Below the pieces are notes generated by a model. The model made no database searches. It saw only the letters and a list, made by a program, of their open reading frames with translations, and had not been told where the DNA came from. The translations under genes and the position numbers were made by a program. From JBGPIT01 sp041485125 (GTDB lineage: Bacteria > Desulfobacterota > Binatia > UTPRO1), in contig JBGPIT010000260.1 of NCBI GenBank assembly GCA_041485125.1, positions 1-7,353 of the forward strand: DNA of 7,353 bases. Reading direction: 5' to 3'. Position 1 is the first letter of the stretch; each line of letters begins with the position of its first letter. Positions 7,204 through 7,353 of this stretch are shown here, in pieces.

Positions 7204-7353
7204 CCTGGCAGGAACGCATACGAGCGCTGCGGCCGCGCGACGTCGGCGAGTCGCTGCGCCGGCTGCTGCTGCGCAACGCCGGCCTCAAGCTGCTGTCGCT
7301 GCTCGCCGCCGGCGGCCTGTGGTTCTTCGTCAACGCCGGCGAGCGCGACGCCG
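7200..7353 (+). CDS. cdaR: YbbR-domain protein CdaR, N-terminal part, cut by the window end
   Basis: The ATG overlaps the cdaA stop (ATGA), and 51 codons are visible before the edge. After a basic, Arg-rich cytoplasmic arm (1-25) comes one membrane helix in NAGLKLLSLLAAGGLWFFVN (26-45), the typical N-terminal anchor of YbbR-repeat proteins, followed by GERDA. CdaR binds CdaA at the membrane and modulates cyclic di-AMP synthesis, with its YbbR repeats outside the cytoplasmic membrane. Those repeats would lie beyond the window, so the call rests on the helix motif and the cdaA-cdaR adjacency. The gene glmM commonly comes next in this cluster. Confidence 0.85.
   Translation, partial: MTWQERIRALRPRDVGESLRRLLLRNAGLKLLSLLAAGGLWFFVNAGERDA

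Overview
This is a very GC-rich bacterial window with six gene calls in two blocks, plus a partial gene at the right edge. Three genes point left and occupy about positions 145-2904. Three complete genes and one truncated gene point right from 3072 to the end. The right-hand order tilS, ftsH, cdaA, cdaR, together with the GC content, suggests a Deltaproteobacteria-like lineage (Myxococcota, Desulfobacterota or Binatota type). This is inference from gene order; no rRNA or other taxonomic marker is present.

Left block, read right to left. The first gene encodes a secreted protein of unknown function, starting at a GTG at 2904. Next is a soluble hybrid sensor histidine kinase (PAS, HisKA, ATPase, receiver). 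The last is a 69-residue dodecin-family protein with a strong ribosome binding site and a hairpin just after its stop. Gaps of 171 and 108 bases make a tight operon uncertain. In the dodecin, the position that carries the flavin-stacking tryptophan in characterised members appears to be isoleucine.

The two blocks diverge from a 167-base region (2905-3071). It holds a sigma54-like element facing left and a sigma70-like element facing right, the latter so close to the tilS start that the message may be nearly leaderless.

Right block. tilS makes lysidine in the AUA-decoding tRNA-Ile, ftsH is the membrane AAA+ zinc protease, cdaA makes cyclic di-AMP, and cdaR encodes its membrane-anchored YbbR-domain partner. 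cdaA and cdaR overlap by four bases (ATGA). In many related bacteria folP lies between ftsH and cdaA, and glmM follows cdaR. Here folP is absent and a 131-base non-coding spacer, containing repeated GGGCAG motifs and a G-quadruplex-type run, separates ftsH from cdaA.

No stretch over 300 bases lacks a gene. Positions 1-114 hold nothing I can identify. I found no CRISPR array, insertion sequence, tRNA, rRNA or clear undescribed system. The unknown exported protein, the dodecin variant and the ftsH-cdaA spacer are the items most worth following up.
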